A DNA stretch of 64,000 bases from Siphonodentalium dalli (GCA_032622095.1 CP136064.1:211930205-211994204), one strand, 5' to 3'. Positions 24,432-36,330 are shown, numbered from the stretch's first letter. Numbers and translations: made by a program. Notes: generated by a model not told the origin, from the letters alone.

Positions 24432-24884
24432 CAAAAGCCCACTTAATTTTCGACCCCTCCCTCCTAGATCGCATTATATAAAAATATATGCCATATTATA
24501 TACCATTTGAAAGAGGAAGCTCCAACACATTGTATTATCAACTTATTCGGTGTAATAAACTGTCAACATGTTGTTTTTGTTGAGGCCACCGACGTGTTTT
24601 TTGTGCTTAAGTTTCATCTGGACTGTACTGCATAGTCTATTTTTTCAATGGAAGGGGAATAATGCTATATCTTAGTTTGCATTATGGGAGCTAAACGGGG
24701 GAAATTATTTTATGATTTCAGCTATTTTCTATTACTCTATGGGCACCTTCTGAGACACAGACGTTCCAAATGGTGATGAATTACAGTATTTTAATCATAT
24801 TTTATGTCATAGATTGTTAGTAAAACCGTATATCAAAGCACTATAACAAATAATCGGTGACTCGAAAATTAAACTGGCCTTTAT
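24432..24884 (+). mobile_element. TTAA MITE family A, copy 4
   Basis: The left end is AAGCCCACTTAATTTTCGA with the TTAA decayed; the right end is actcgaaaattaaactggcct, then tta. The interior matches other copies (aactgtcaacatgttgtttt; aaatggtgatgaatta) but the internal palindrome is partly deleted. Its right end abuts the TTAA of the next element. Confidence 0.8.
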
Positions 24885-25193
24885 TAACTCATAGAATGGA
24901 GAACAATGAAACAGACATGTTTAACTAGGCACTTAGTCCCATGGTCCCTGGTGGTCACATGGTAGAGAATCGTACTGCCTCTAGCTGTGCATTTTTTATT
25001 CACATATATAACAAACTGAAGGGAATAATTTAGTTTAAACTAAATTATTCCCTTCATTTTGCTATATAATTATATGAATGAACAGTTATTTACAGCTAGA
25101 GGCAGTATCATTCTCTACCATGTAACCACCAGAGACCGACGATTAAGTACCGGGTCAAACACATCTGTTTTATTTTCTCCATTCTATGAGTTA
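24884..25193. mobile_element. TTAA-flanked long palindrome (foldback family E)
   Basis: A 310-bp inverted repeat with TTAA on both sides, termini CTCATAGAATGGAG / ctccattctatgag, and a centre at about 25,036. The innermost 38 bp (25,017-25,054) form a perfect palindrome around agtttaaact. Arms share acatggtagagaat / attctctaccatgt and tgcctctagctg / cagctagaggca. A relic of one arm lies near 22,945-23,010. Confidence 0.88.
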
Positions 25194-27540
25194 AGAACCT
25201 GGTCAGATTTATGGATGCACGGACTCAATATGAGTGGCCATTGCTTCAAAGTGTTCAGTGTGTGTGAATAAATTATGATTTCTGATCGGATGCATATCGA
25301 TCTCAGGGACATTTTAGATGTCCTCCAACTCATATCAAGCTTGAAATGGGTCCCGATTTTCACCATTTATCGGGGTTGGAACCCGCCCTAAATTGGTCTA
25401 GCCCAGACCGCGATGATGGTACCCACGACATAACAGCTTCGTTTACGGGGGCGTCCTATAAAGGAAGCATTTCACTGAGAGTTAAGCTGCGTAATCGGGC
25501 TAAACATGGGTTCTAAGGTTGACACAGAACGGATCTACCGTTATAACTTATATTGTAGATCATGCCATGAATATCTACTCTGGCTAACGCCCGTATAGAT
25601 CGTATTGGGAAAATTCCCAATTCAACATTGTGTACAAAATTGCTGTTGGCATCGGAAAATGCTGAATTTATGCGGTAGGTGCACCAACTAATGCCAAATT
25701 CGTAATAAATTTAAATGTACACAGACAATGCTTAGTCGTAAACCTTAATTGTAGATACCTGTTCCAAAATGGCCGCCAAAATGTACAAAAATCGAATGAA
25801 ATTTACATTTTGGGCAAAATGTAATAGCTAGTCACATAAGAATGAACAACAATCGAATTGTGCGATGAATAATGACTGTAGAGTATAAGAGGAACTTTTG
25901 ATAAGAGATGTACGAATTCTTTCAAATGTATCTCACGAGAGAGCAATCGAAAGCATGGTCTCATGTAACGGTTAAATCTGGACTTTTGGGCGACCAGAAA
26001 CGGAAAAATGACCGCAGTTGTATATGTACTTTATATCTTGAATCGCACATGTGATTATATGTGTAATTAAAAAGTTAAATGGGCTTTAATAGGGATCTAT
26101 TAATTCTGTGACATTTTCTAGAAACAGAAATAAATGTACTAAGAGCAGTCTCACGAATGTGACCGATCATCATTTATTTTTATATATATATAGCATCAAA
26201 CCATTCAAAATTCACTGTATACAGAACAGAAAAGAGAGATAGTCATATAGCACTGGGGTAAAATGTGTAGATACTATATCCTATTGTCCATGTCTCAAAA
26301 TAATTGTGTAAACCATACAAACAACTGATCGGAAGTTGTTGTCACGGACATAATCTGTATGTGTTAAAATTACCTTTGAAGAAGGCGTTTTTGCGAGAAA
26401 ATTATTTTCTGAAGTGATCAAAGGCCGTCGTTTTTTATCGACAAAAAAGAGTCATTCGCTCAAATAGAGCACGCTTACGATCGGCAAATGTGTAAGTACA
26501 ATATATATTTAAGTTATAGTTGTCGGTAATCTGTCTATTCAGTCCAGAAAACTTGTTTTATGTTGTTATTCTGAAATATGTTGATCTAAAATATAATTGT
26601 CTGGCCTCGGCCGACAGCAACTTCCGATTAGTTGTTTGTGAAAAGAGTAGTCATAAGGTACCTCCGATCAAGTGAATGAAGTGATGAAACACGAATATTT
26701 CGCTTTTATCACAATAATGCATGGTGGTATACTATGAACGCATAGACTATCTTCAATTACTTCTAAACTTGACCACATAATTTATATACCCTGTGACAGA
26801 GACTGTGTTCACACCTGGAAATTATATTTGGTTATATTCACCAAAGTCACATACCGCGAAACGTAATAAGTTTTCTATAACGGTGGTGGTATTGGTAAGA
26901 TGTTTTCAAACAACATCATACTGAAAACCAATATTGTGCATTGCGAGGTGTCCATGCACTGTGTGGCGAAACATTACTTCGTGTGTTGCATGCCCGAAAT
27001 TAATATTGATTGGCCGGACAGTTGAACGATCATTTGGGTTGTCTTGCGTTACAGTCAGCGATAAATCCTTCAGATGGGATCTGTTTAATAATCTGTGTAC
27101 CTTTACATATACTAACAACATACTTGTATATTATCAAATCGTATCTTCACTCCCGGGTGGTTATCCAATATGTTTCTTTCGTTGTGGCATGTCTTGGATT
27201 TGCGGCCATTTTGACAGCCATTTCATGACCGCGATTGTATTTTTTACTCTCCGTGTCACTCTAATTGCTCCTGTAATTCCACACAAACTGCGTAAGTCCT
27301 ATGCCACAACATATCGTGCAATGACTTATTTCAACAACTTATGTAATAATAAAAGGCCGTCCGGCCAGTGTCCCCCGAAAAAGTGGCTTCATTGGGGGCA
27401 TCAGCTTTTCTGAAAAAAATAACAAAGACCCTAAATCCGATACTAATTTCAGAACAATCCAACCAGTGTCCCCTGAAACGGTACACGGCAAACTCTAGAT
27501 ATTTATTTGTTAATTTTACCTTCATTAATGCTAACTAAAG
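25194..27540. other. No recognisable gene
   Basis: A 159-codon plus-strand ORF (26,934-27,413) and a 71-codon minus-strand ORF overlap here. Neither shows a domain, signal peptide or splice context that I can support. Their codon content is rich in Cys, Ile and Thr, as expected of AT-rich noncoding DNA. A 45-bp block at about 25,556-25,600 (gatcatgccatgaatatcta, ctctggctaacgcc) recurs inverted at about 30,715-30,760. A similar block occurs at about 36,138-36,190. Confidence 0.45.
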
Positions 27541-27549
27541 TTAACATCT

Positions 27550-27920
27550 GGAAACCAGAAATTGACAGGATTCTAATCGAAAAGGGGCCATAACTCTAGC
27601 AAAAATGGGCGGATTGTACCCATGTTCGAATTTGACCTGTATTTCGAGCTGAATAAACTCACATTCCAAATTTGGTTCCGATATGATCACACAAAATGAA
27701 GTTATCATCCGGAAACCAGAAATTGGCGGGATTCCAAGTCGAAAAAGGACCATAACTCTCGCAAAAATGGGCGGAGCAAACACATATTCGAAATTGACCT
27801 GTATTTTTGGTCTGATAAACTCACCTATGAAATTTGCTTTGGATCTAGTAACCGAAACTAAAGTTATCATCCGGAAACCATTTCTGAACCGCACGGACTG
27901 ACGCACGGACGGACGGACAC
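27550..27920 (+). repeat. GGCCATAACTC-type tandem repeat, about 155-bp period
   Basis: Units with aaccagaaattg, gaaaa(g/a)ggrccataactct and aaaaatgggcgga start near 27,554 and 27,714, with a truncated third start near 27,868. The array ends in cggacggacggac (27,905-27,918). It is related to the array at 23,740-24,250. Confidence 0.78.
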
Positions 27921-29008
27921 CGGCTATTTTAATAATCCCCGAAAATATATAGACCAGCCATGGTGGACGCCATCTTGGATAACAATGTTTCCCCAAAGCG
28001 GATTTTAGCGGATTTGGAAATGTTATTGCCGATATTTCCCCCACACAACATGAGAGCAAAACCAGTTTTATAATATTGTTTTCTGGTTTGAACCCCCCCC
28101 CCCTCCCCCGACGACCACACAATATGTCTGTTAACAATCAAATTGTGAAATAGTAGCACATGTTATTATACACTTGACTATGAATCTTACAGTATTTGTA
28201 TGTATACATATACATATACATATACTTATGTATACAGAACTATTTATCCATTTACCTGTCCATACATGTAACAGGCCGACATTAAGTATACAAATGCAAC
28301 AATTTATACTCCTATGAAATGGCCATTCCAATAACTCGGAGATAACCATATAATAAGCATTTGTATAATGTTTTATGTTAGATCCTTCTATCCTCGATCC
28401 AAAAAATCTAGCATCTTGGGAATTATATTCTGTATCCGCCATTGTATATCTTAGATAAATAAATATGGTTACACTAAATCAAGTTTGCAAATCTGTCTTA
28501 TATTTACTTATATACGGTCAGTGCTATTTTTTGTCAGTGACATGTGGTTCACGACACTTGTAAAGAAACATTCTGTCGGGAGAGAGGAGCCACATTAAGT
28601 CGATATAACTTGTGCCCCAATCCCTTTTACCTTTGTTACATCATTTCGAATGCCTAACAAAGTATACATATGACCCAACGCCATGTACGATTAGGACATG
28701 TACGTTATGACCGTTATGAGTCACACGCGAGAAACCACAAGTTGAATTCACGCTATCATACATGACTATGATAAAATGGTTCTTTGATTTGGTTTTTGTC
28801 ACTTTTAGCAGTGTCGACCTGACCAATCAACATGGAGTCGAATGCAATTACGGGAAAAAAATCAGATTTGAACCCGACTAAGTGCGTTATAATGCGGTGC
28901 ACCATCGTTTGTCGACACTGTAGACGCATTCATGTCAACCACGCACAACGCCGTCATCTGCATGGTTGCCAGAGATTTATAACCAGGCTGGGTCGATCAA
29001 CTGATTGG

Positions 29009-29796
29009 TCAGTCTGCATCGGCCTGGATGGAGGCACCAATGGCGATTCCTGACATGAAAAACAAGGCAGAGACAACAAGGAGTATCGCAAAGAACAGAA
29101 GCAGAACGCATCTAATGAGTGCGATACGTCATGCCAAGTGAGATCTATAGCAACGGATTGGTGGTGATCGCCACCTTGTGCCAGTCCAGCGTTTGTAATA
29201 TCCATGTTACTGTGGGGATTGCCATCTTTTGCCAGTCGACCGTTTGTCGTATCCACGTTGTTGTGGTAACCTCCATCTTGTGTCAGTCCACCGTTTGTCG
29301 TATCCAGGTTATTGTGGCAAGCTCCATCCTGTGTCAGTCCACCGTTTGTCGTATCCACGTTATTGTGGTAACCTTCATCCTGTGTCAGTCTACCGTTTGT
29401 CGTATCCACGTTATTGTGGTAACCTTCATCCCGTGTCAGTCCACCGTTTGCCGTATCCACGTTATTGAGGGTAACGTCCATCCTGCGTCAGTCCACCGTT
29501 TGTCGTATTCACGTTATTGTGGTGGCCCCATCTTGCTTCGGCCTTGCAACGTTTCGCACTCCAACTTGGTTATTAGCTTTCTTGGGCGCTATTGTTTTTG
29601 TAGGATGATTCCCGTAGCTGCTTCGCGAGCAGGGACTGTTTGGGTTGCTTCGGGAACCTCATCGCCACTTTAATTATGAACAGATTCAACAAAGATGGTA
29701 TCTGCCGATCGGGATGTTGGTGGTGGAGATACATGATCACGGACAATTATGACGATTGACACAGCCGCCATTCCCAGATTCAAAGCAAGTATACCG
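29009..29796 (-). pseudogene. nAChR subunit gene 2, terminal exon, broken (M3, repeat-expanded loop, M4)
   Basis: The acceptor tttcag precedes 29,796, in the position expected after the donor at 33,384. M3 is recognisable (LALNLGMAAVSIVIIV), but one base is missing before it, so the spliced frame meets TGA within six codons. The M3 frame also has TAA stops about 40 and 75 codons on. The intracellular loop contains seven 51-bp repeats. Their open frame continues into a pre-M4 block (DLTWHDVSHSLDAFCF) that lines up with gene 1 (ELDWQVCSKALDRFCF). M4 itself (CVLLLFFAILLVVSALFF) lies in another frame and ends at TGA 29,009-29,011. At least three frame changes are therefore needed for a full subunit. 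This could be true pseudogenisation of the last exon, or several assembly indels. As it stands, the encoded channel would lack M3 and M4. Confidence 0.8.
29181..29525 (-). repeat. 51-bp (17-codon) minisatellite inside nAChR loop, seven units
   Basis: The marker gtttgt occurs at 29,191, 29,242, 29,293, 29,344, 29,395, 29,446 and 29,498. That gives five exact 51-bp steps and one 52-bp step. On the gene strand the unit encodes a 17-residue repeat close to HNNVDTTNGGLTQDEGY, rich in Asn, Asp, Thr and Gly. A partial eighth unit precedes it near 29,160. The step to the last (gene-5') unit contains a 1-bp insertion, which breaks the frame there. Confidence 0.92.
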
Positions 29797-31569
29797 CTGA
29801 AACACAGAAGCGTTTTTAAAATAAAAGTTCTTTAGAAGTTCATCTGCATATCTTAATTCGGCATAGGTTCTAGAATGTTCTGCACATGAGTCCTATGATG
29901 TTGGGAGCAAAATGAGATAATGACACCATTCGATTCGCAATTGCGATTTAAATTGCGCGGTATTTGCTTTTGCACGCGGTGGTGTGCACACATATCACTA
30001 CACAACTGACATTCGTGAGAGTTCGCCAATTAAAACCTGATTATCCAGATAACACGACCCGTTATAGAATCATCACACTGAATGAAAATAGGGTTTTCTT
30101 TGATCATGTGTCACAAGTTTAACTGTTTATGATTTTATAATATCTGACAGTTTCTTGTGATTGAGACAACATACATCTGTAATCGATCGGTATTTTTGCG
30201 TCATGATCTGATCTGAAATTCACCTGGGATGCCAAAAACTTAAGCATACAATGAATACACATTCGTCTTGCGTGGTACACGTTTGTGGTAGCATTTAGTT
30301 GGTCCGGATAAAACCCAAAATAACTCAATATATAGTTCCCATAAATCGGGGAAACCTTGATACCACTCTATGGTTCCGACCAACTTACTCTGGTGGATAG
30401 TTTTCGTTCACTAAAACAAAATCTCATTTCTGACAATAAATACATATCCATCAGACATTTTCCATATGACCCTAATACCCCCACCCCGTTAATAAGCTCA
30501 TGCAGCATTTAAGTAATGTAGGTAATTATAATTTATTTTTTCGTTTACATGTTTACACGGTTCACTTTTTATTTCGACAATTAATAACGGACATGTATAT
30601 ACATGTTACTAATCATTTATGGCACCCCGAATTAGCCCAGATCAGTAAATATTTTGCGAACTCAAAGGAATGTTATGTGATTATATCATGTCATGAATTT
30701 CTATACAAAAGCCGCCGGTACGGGCATTAGCCAGAGTAGAGATTCATGGCATGATCTAGTTATGTGATTTACCAGACAAAAGAAATCTATGAATATTATA
30801 CTGATACGCCGTGTTGTGTAGCGGCGATAAAGTCATAATCCTTCTAGAACAATAATAATCATTATTCGGATCAATCAAACGCATTGAATATTTAACCGAC
30901 TTTTATTTGAATTTTCTCTTGGGAATAATAAATTGAACTGTTAGAAAACCCCACGTTAATGGGTGTCGGATTTCACAATCATGTTGATCAATTTAGCCCG
31001 CAAAAACGAGTTCAACAGGGTGCGCAAAATTTATGGCTTGTGACAGAAATAAAACTCCCACATAACCTGACATACATTTAAATGCACGAATCGTGTAGCT
31101 TTTAACATTCAAATTAATAGGTCCGTTAATATTATCAGATATATGACATGGGCTCCCATGGCGACTTATTGAAATCCGCGTCTGCTCACGCGTCGAGAGT
31201 TTCAAAGGAACACATGACGACGCTTGTTTGTGAAATATTCTACTTGACCATGACACAGCATAACACGTTTTATTTACCTATATTATACAAGCCATGGATG
31301 GATCCTCCCAGTCAGTTGTAAAAGTTTAAGGATCAAAAGAGTCCCAATTTTTCTTAGAAAAATACTCATGCAAATAATCATATTTTGTGGCCATATATAC
31401 TGCTGAATGGAGGTAATGGTAAAAAATAAGTCATTCACAACACAAAATAACCAATAAACCAATAAACCAATATACTTCCCATGTGGTCCAATAACTCCAT
31501 TGCAATCGCGGGAGTCATGTGGGTATTGATGTTAGGTGAGTCTATACCTGGTTTCTGGGATAATCAATA

Positions 31570-31855
31570 ATTGTTTGTGGCCCAGTAAAAAGTCGACGAG
31601 CCAACCAAAATGCGGATGAAGATGGATAACTCTAAATTCAAGAGGCTTTCTGTTGATAATAAGGCCAAATATCGTCGAACAACATGTTGATAAATAACAC
31701 GTTTCGGGCAATTTTATACTATACTTGACAGTGGTTAGAATTATTTTTGGGCGATTAATCTATTCTGATAACTGAAGCGGCATTTCTAAAAATGTTGTTG
31801 CTGTTGTTGGAATCTGATTATATGGGGACTATTGAATCGGATTGAGTACCTTTAA
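31570..31855. mobile_element. MITE family B, partial copy 3
   Basis: The right terminus ggattgagtacct followed by TTAA (31,852-31,855) matches family B. Internal sequence (agtcgacgagcc, ggaatctgatta...ggggac) matches the long B copy at 53,268-54,053. The left terminus was not found. Confidence 0.65.
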
Positions 31856-32253
31856 GCAAAAGTAAGATGTGGTGGTCTAGTCGGCTTAGACATGCCTTGT
31901 CCGATTTATGCCATATAATTCAAAATTTCCCAACCAATATTTCGCTTTTTGCTTACCAGAAAAGAAAAAAAAAATACTTGCAATCACCATCATTTGTATC
32001 ACCTATGCATCGCGAAAATCCACAAAAACCATCCGTAAGTAATACGTCGAATACTATCACAAAAGCACTTTATTATCAACCGCGTTTGGGCAACGGAAGC
32101 ACGGTCGCTCTTTATAAGATGTGATCATTATAATTTTTGCTAGGCCTATTAATGGCACCATCGGTCATATCTAATTATTTTCGGGTATATAAAACGTACT
32201 GATGTAATTTTATGATGTCAGATCGGACAGGGAATCTTTAACGAAATAAGCAC

Positions 32254-32600
32254 TTAAAGTGATGTGAAACACTCCGGTAGGGTGATAAAAAAGAAATGGA
32301 TGATAATGTTGCTCAAAGTAGTTTTTTTTACAAATATTAAATCCAAACTGGCAATAAACGCCGTCATTATTTTGTATTAATTAAATTTAGTGACTCACGA
32401 TATCGAAATTGTTTTCGTTACTTTATCGCCGATAGTCGCGTCCCGAATCGAGAAGTAAATATTTACAATTGAGCGTAGTTCAAATGATGTTTTGTGTGGA
32501 GTGGTACGGTCGATTTGCTTGAATTTTTCGATGATATAGTAGAATGCTACATTCATCCTGTTGACATAGCGCCTGAATACTAACTTAATAGTTTAACGCG
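32254..32600 (+). repeat. Dispersed repeat R1, copy 2
   Basis: The direct counterpart of 4,717-5,078. It starts after TTAA with agtgatgtgaaacactccg and ends around gttgacatagcgcctga. No open frame is conserved between the two copies, which argues against a gene. Confidence 0.7.
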
Positions 32601-32697
32601 CCCGAACAAGTACATAATATGTCTTTAAAGCAATAATAAATATCTCTATCACACACTCTGAGAAATGGTTCAATGTTGAAAAATCGAATGAGCTTTG

Positions 32698-33169
32698 AAG
32701 TCCCACTTAATTTTCGAGCCCTCAGATTACATTATATAAAATATATGCCATATTATATACCATTTGAAAGAGAACGCTCCAAAACATTGTGTTATAAACC
32801 TATCGGGTGTAATAAACTGTCAACATGTTGTTTTTGTTGAGTTACCAACGTGTTTTTGTCATCTAGATTGTAGTAAAAAGTGTATTATTTTCAATGGAGG
32901 TGGTAATAACTCTCTATCTTAAAGATAGAGTTATTCCCCTTCCATTGAAAATTCATCTTTAGTTTGAATTCTAGGAGCCAAAACGGGGGTAATCATTCTA
33001 TGATTTCAGCTGTTTTATATTTCTCTATGAGCATCTTCTGAGACACAGCTGTTCAAATGGTGATGAATTATAGTATTTTAATCATATTTTATGGCAAAGA
33101 TTGCTATTAAAACCGTATATTAAGTCTCTATAAAAAAATAATCGGTGACTCGAGAATTAAGTGAGCTTG
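32698..33169 (+). mobile_element. MITE family A, copy 5
   Basis: The left end is tcccacttaattttcgag and the right end ctcgagaattaagtgag; the TTAA sites have decayed. The internal palindrome aataactctctatctt / aagatagagttattcc is clear at about 32,905-32,945. The element lies in DNA just downstream of the gene 2 internal exon. Confidence 0.8.
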
Positions 33170-33239
33170 TAATATTACTCAAACCACAGAGGAAGAATAA
33201 CTCTTGATAGGAGTGTGGGAGCAACGACGTATGTGACGT

Positions 33240-33345
33240 TATCGAATGAACGCCCTACATATATGTAGCAATATGCCTAATGAACGCCCTATATATAGCA
33301 ATATGCCTAATGAACGCCCTATACATATAGCAATAGGCCCAAATG
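33240..33345 (+). repeat. Short tandem repeat, about 40-bp unit
   Basis: Three units of aatgaacgccctata...tagcaatatgcc lie next to the splice donor of the gene 2 exon, in its intron. Confidence 0.8.
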
Positions 33346-33384
33346 AACATCATTAATTTCGTTCGTGAATGTATAAAAACTTAC

Positions 33385-33923
33385 CAAATACACTAACGTG
33401 TCTTGACGTCGATGGTATTTGGTCAGCTATGATGGTCATAACCACCGCTATGGCGAGTAGCAACGTCAAAGCATACGACACCTTCTCCCCAGATTCGATT
33501 GGAAGGATGAACACCCCTGGAATCAGACTTGCGCACAATATGGCCGGAATTAAAATATTCAGCCAATAAAACGTCGTCTTTCGCTGGACGTAGAGTATGA
33601 ACTCTAGCTGTTTCATGGTCGTGTCGCCGTCAAAGAGTTCGCTCTCTTGTGTTGATGTTCTTTGCACGTCCCATTCTCCGTTCAACCGGAAGTCTGTCAG
33701 ATCAATGGCACTCATGGCATGCGTCATATTGAGTTCTTCGATAGAGTAGGACCACGAGGCGAGTTCGATGTAACATTTCTGTGAATCCATCGGATAATAT
33801 GTTATATCTATGTCACAATGGACACTGAACACGCCTGTTGGCTCCCATCGCACCTGCCCAGCGCTGGATACCCGAATCAACATCTGATCGTCTTGATCGT
33901 GCAGTGGTTCCAGGTTGTTGATT
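33385..33923 (-). CDS. Nicotinic acetylcholine receptor subunit gene 2, internal exon (Cys-loop to M2)
   Basis: An intact 539-bp exon, exactly the length of the gene 1 counterpart, with acceptor tttcag before 33,923 and donor GTAAGT at 33,384-33,379. It begins NNLEPLHDQDDQ and contains the Cys-loop CDIDITYYPMDSQKC and the loop-B Trp in ELASWSYS. M1 contains LNILIPAILCASLIPGVF, and M2 contains GEKVSYALTLLLAIAV. The -1' Glu and 9' Leu are kept, indicating a cation channel. No YxCC pair is present, so it is a non-alpha subunit. The upstream exons were not found. The next exon in line is the broken one at 29,009-29,796. The gene is either a recent pseudogene or uses another terminal exon that I cannot see. 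Confidence 0.92.
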
Positions 33924-34786
33924 CTGAAATCAGTAAGGCTGAATATCTTAAAGTGGTGCCCTCAAATATAAACCTCTCCATTATGGAAACGAGTTTCCGA
34001 TAAATAGCATGGCTTCAAAGACAAGCTTGGATATAGTGTGTCTGACATTTGAAGAATGAAGTTCCCCAGAGGGTCAATTTAGTGATGCTACCCGCACCGC
34101 TGGTTAGTATCACCAAATTCACCCTCTGATGACCTCAATCTTTTTAGGCCTCATCTTCTGGAACGTATCTATAATCTCAAAACAACATTGTTTTCGTTAC
34201 TTTCACCCTTCTATTCAGTTTATATATGTGCTAATTTGCAGAAGATAAAATGCATAATCGATGTCACTAATGTGTGAACATCACCAACTTAAACTAGGGA
34301 ACTTCAATCTGATCCTAGGTATCTCATAGAAGTTTATACCTAATCAGAATGAGGTTCCCAGTGAGTGTATTTTGTGACGCTAGCCCGTCGTGTGGGGTAT
34401 ATTCGTTTTGATTGAATCTGTATATAACATTCAAGACTCAAATTACAAATGCCGCATCCGATTAAACAGAAAATTATCTAAATTTCATCAGTCAATTTCC
34501 CGCGGAAATTAAACGCAAATTAGCGGAAACAGCTCATTTAAACATCCAAATTATGTTTACGTATAATATTGAAGGAGGGATAAGATGGTAGCCGATACAT
34601 TCGCGAATTGTCGATCTGAAGGCTTTATATATATACTTTGAAAAAAAAAATTCTAAAGTAGTTTTCCATCAGATTCAAGTTTCTCGTACTGAAGTCAGAT
34701 GGAAAGGGAAAACAATCTTTATAAATAATGATTTTTGTGTGTGCACATCCCAGTATCGCTGAATATGTGATTGTCGCATGGGTTCG

Positions 34787-35190
34787 TGCAAAGACACACA
34801 TGATCTCCTAAACATGCAAAAAGACACACATGATCTCCTAAACGTGCAAAACACACACATGATCTCCCAAATGTGTAAACGGTCACACAGCATCTCAAAG
34901 TCTAATAAAAAAATCGATTTTAAATTAGTCGCAAGTTAATTATTACGATAATTATTGGTTTGTTGATTTTAGCGTGAAATTTCAAGGGAATTTGAATGGG
35001 TATTCCACCCACGTTGAGTTTAACAATCGCAGACGAACGACACTTTGATATCATGTGTGTCATTTTGCACGTTTGAGATATCCTGAGTGTCTTTTTGCGC
35101 ACTTGAGAGACCCTTGTGTCTTTTTGTGTGTTTGCGAGATCCTGGGTGTCTTTTTTCACGTTTGAGAGACCATAGTGTGCGTCTTTTTGT
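34787..35190. repeat. Two minisatellite arrays in opposite orientation
   Basis: At 34,787-34,900 the unit is about 30 bp (acacatgatctcctaaac then rtgcaaaa), in about four copies. At 35,040-35,190 the same unit occurs inverted (tttgcacgtttgagat, ttgcgcacttgagag and so on), in about five diverged copies. The arrays are separated by about 140 bp, so the whole can fold back on itself. ORFs over the right array that give Lys-Asp-Thr repeats are by-products. Confidence 0.85.
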
Positions 35191-35556
35191 ACGATACCAC
35201 GCGACAATGATCAATTCAGTCCCAGTATCAAGATTCAAAACTTGACTTTGACATTCGGTATCTGACCACCAATGACACCAGATGAATGGGTTCATAGATC
35301 CCATCTCATTATTTTCTGGTATAATTATGTAGAAAGCATACCGTGCAACATATCATCGCGCAAATGCGCACATAATCTACCTCTGATGTGAAATAGGTAC
35401 ATAATGTAATTATTTGATTGTGAAATAAGCAGATAATGGATCATATCCGTTATTTCGTTTTATTGCGCGGGCCACAGTATGAAAACACTTGTTAAAGAGC
35501 GTTTACCTGAAAAGTCGTGAGTTGACTTGTTTGTGACATTGTCCGCACATAATTTC

Positions 35557-35644
35557 CTTAGAATCGCCTCATTATGAGTCGATAATGTGACTAAATCGCT
35601 CTAATTTTTTGCATATTATCGACTCAAAATGAGGCAATTCTAAG
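35557..35644. repeat. Imperfect palindrome
   Basis: The left arm cttagaatcgcctcattatg...agtcgataatgtg pairs with the right arm gcatattatcgactcaaaatgaggcaattctaag; the loop is about 20 bp. Confidence 0.8.
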
Positions 35645-36330
35645 CAGATTATCTACCTAAAATATGCTCTATTATAAGCATATAATGTGTGGGTTTTCGA
35701 GAGATTAAATTCAATGTTTCCAATAGGATGGGGATCGTGATATTATTACATATAAGTGTGTGTTATTCCGGCAGTCACGATAGACCGATACATACATGAA
35801 ATGCTTATATACCGATATATGCCCCGGGTAGATGTACTGAGAAATAATTATCGCCTCAACACAAAAAACAGACCCGGTTCCCAATATAACATATAAACAT
35901 GTATCTGTTGGTGTATTCGTGCCAATGTAAATAATAAAGAGCGTTCTTCTGACCTTATTATACATTGATTAACATTCCCAGCCAGTCACCGTGAAGTTAT
36001 GTCACTGTACACAATGGCAAATTTGATTTAAATTGTGAGTTCATAATTTGTGTTAATATGACGATTTCACAATGAATATGAACTGGTACACTGGCACCCG
36101 ATGACGGTCATAGCTTTGGCAAGTTAACATTCCCTAATAGATCATGTCGCGAATCTTTAGTCTGGCTGACGCCAGTAGAGATCATAATCCACCAGAACAA
36201 AACCTGGGAACTTTTTGAAGTTTTGACAGGGAACCTTATAAAGTCGAAACAATAACGAGCTAGGGGTGGGCCAGTATGTCCGTAAGCAAGCATAAAAGGG
36301 ACGTGATTTTAGCCAAACCGTCATTTCAGA

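Noticed and set aside
26934-27413. 159-codon plus-strand ORF and 71-codon minus-strand ORF as possible genes (the minus one briefly considered as an nAChR N-terminal exon)
   Set aside because: Neither shows the conserved receptor N-terminal residues (for example WxDxxLxW), other domains or splice context; their composition is like noncoding AT-rich DNA.
27683-28137. ORFs over the GGCCATAACTC array on both strands (72 and 198 codons)
   Set aside because: The array is a noncoding tandem repeat. Both strands being open reflects the unit sequence, and no domain is seen.
29119-29673. 184-codon plus-strand ORF over the minisatellite
   Set aside because: It is the antisense of the nAChR repeat, open only because the 51-bp unit is a multiple of three and has no stop in that frame.
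34920-35304. ORFs with repeated KxxxRxxxxxxKDT-like residues
   Set aside because: They are by-products of the 30-bp minisatellite, open in two overlapping frames.
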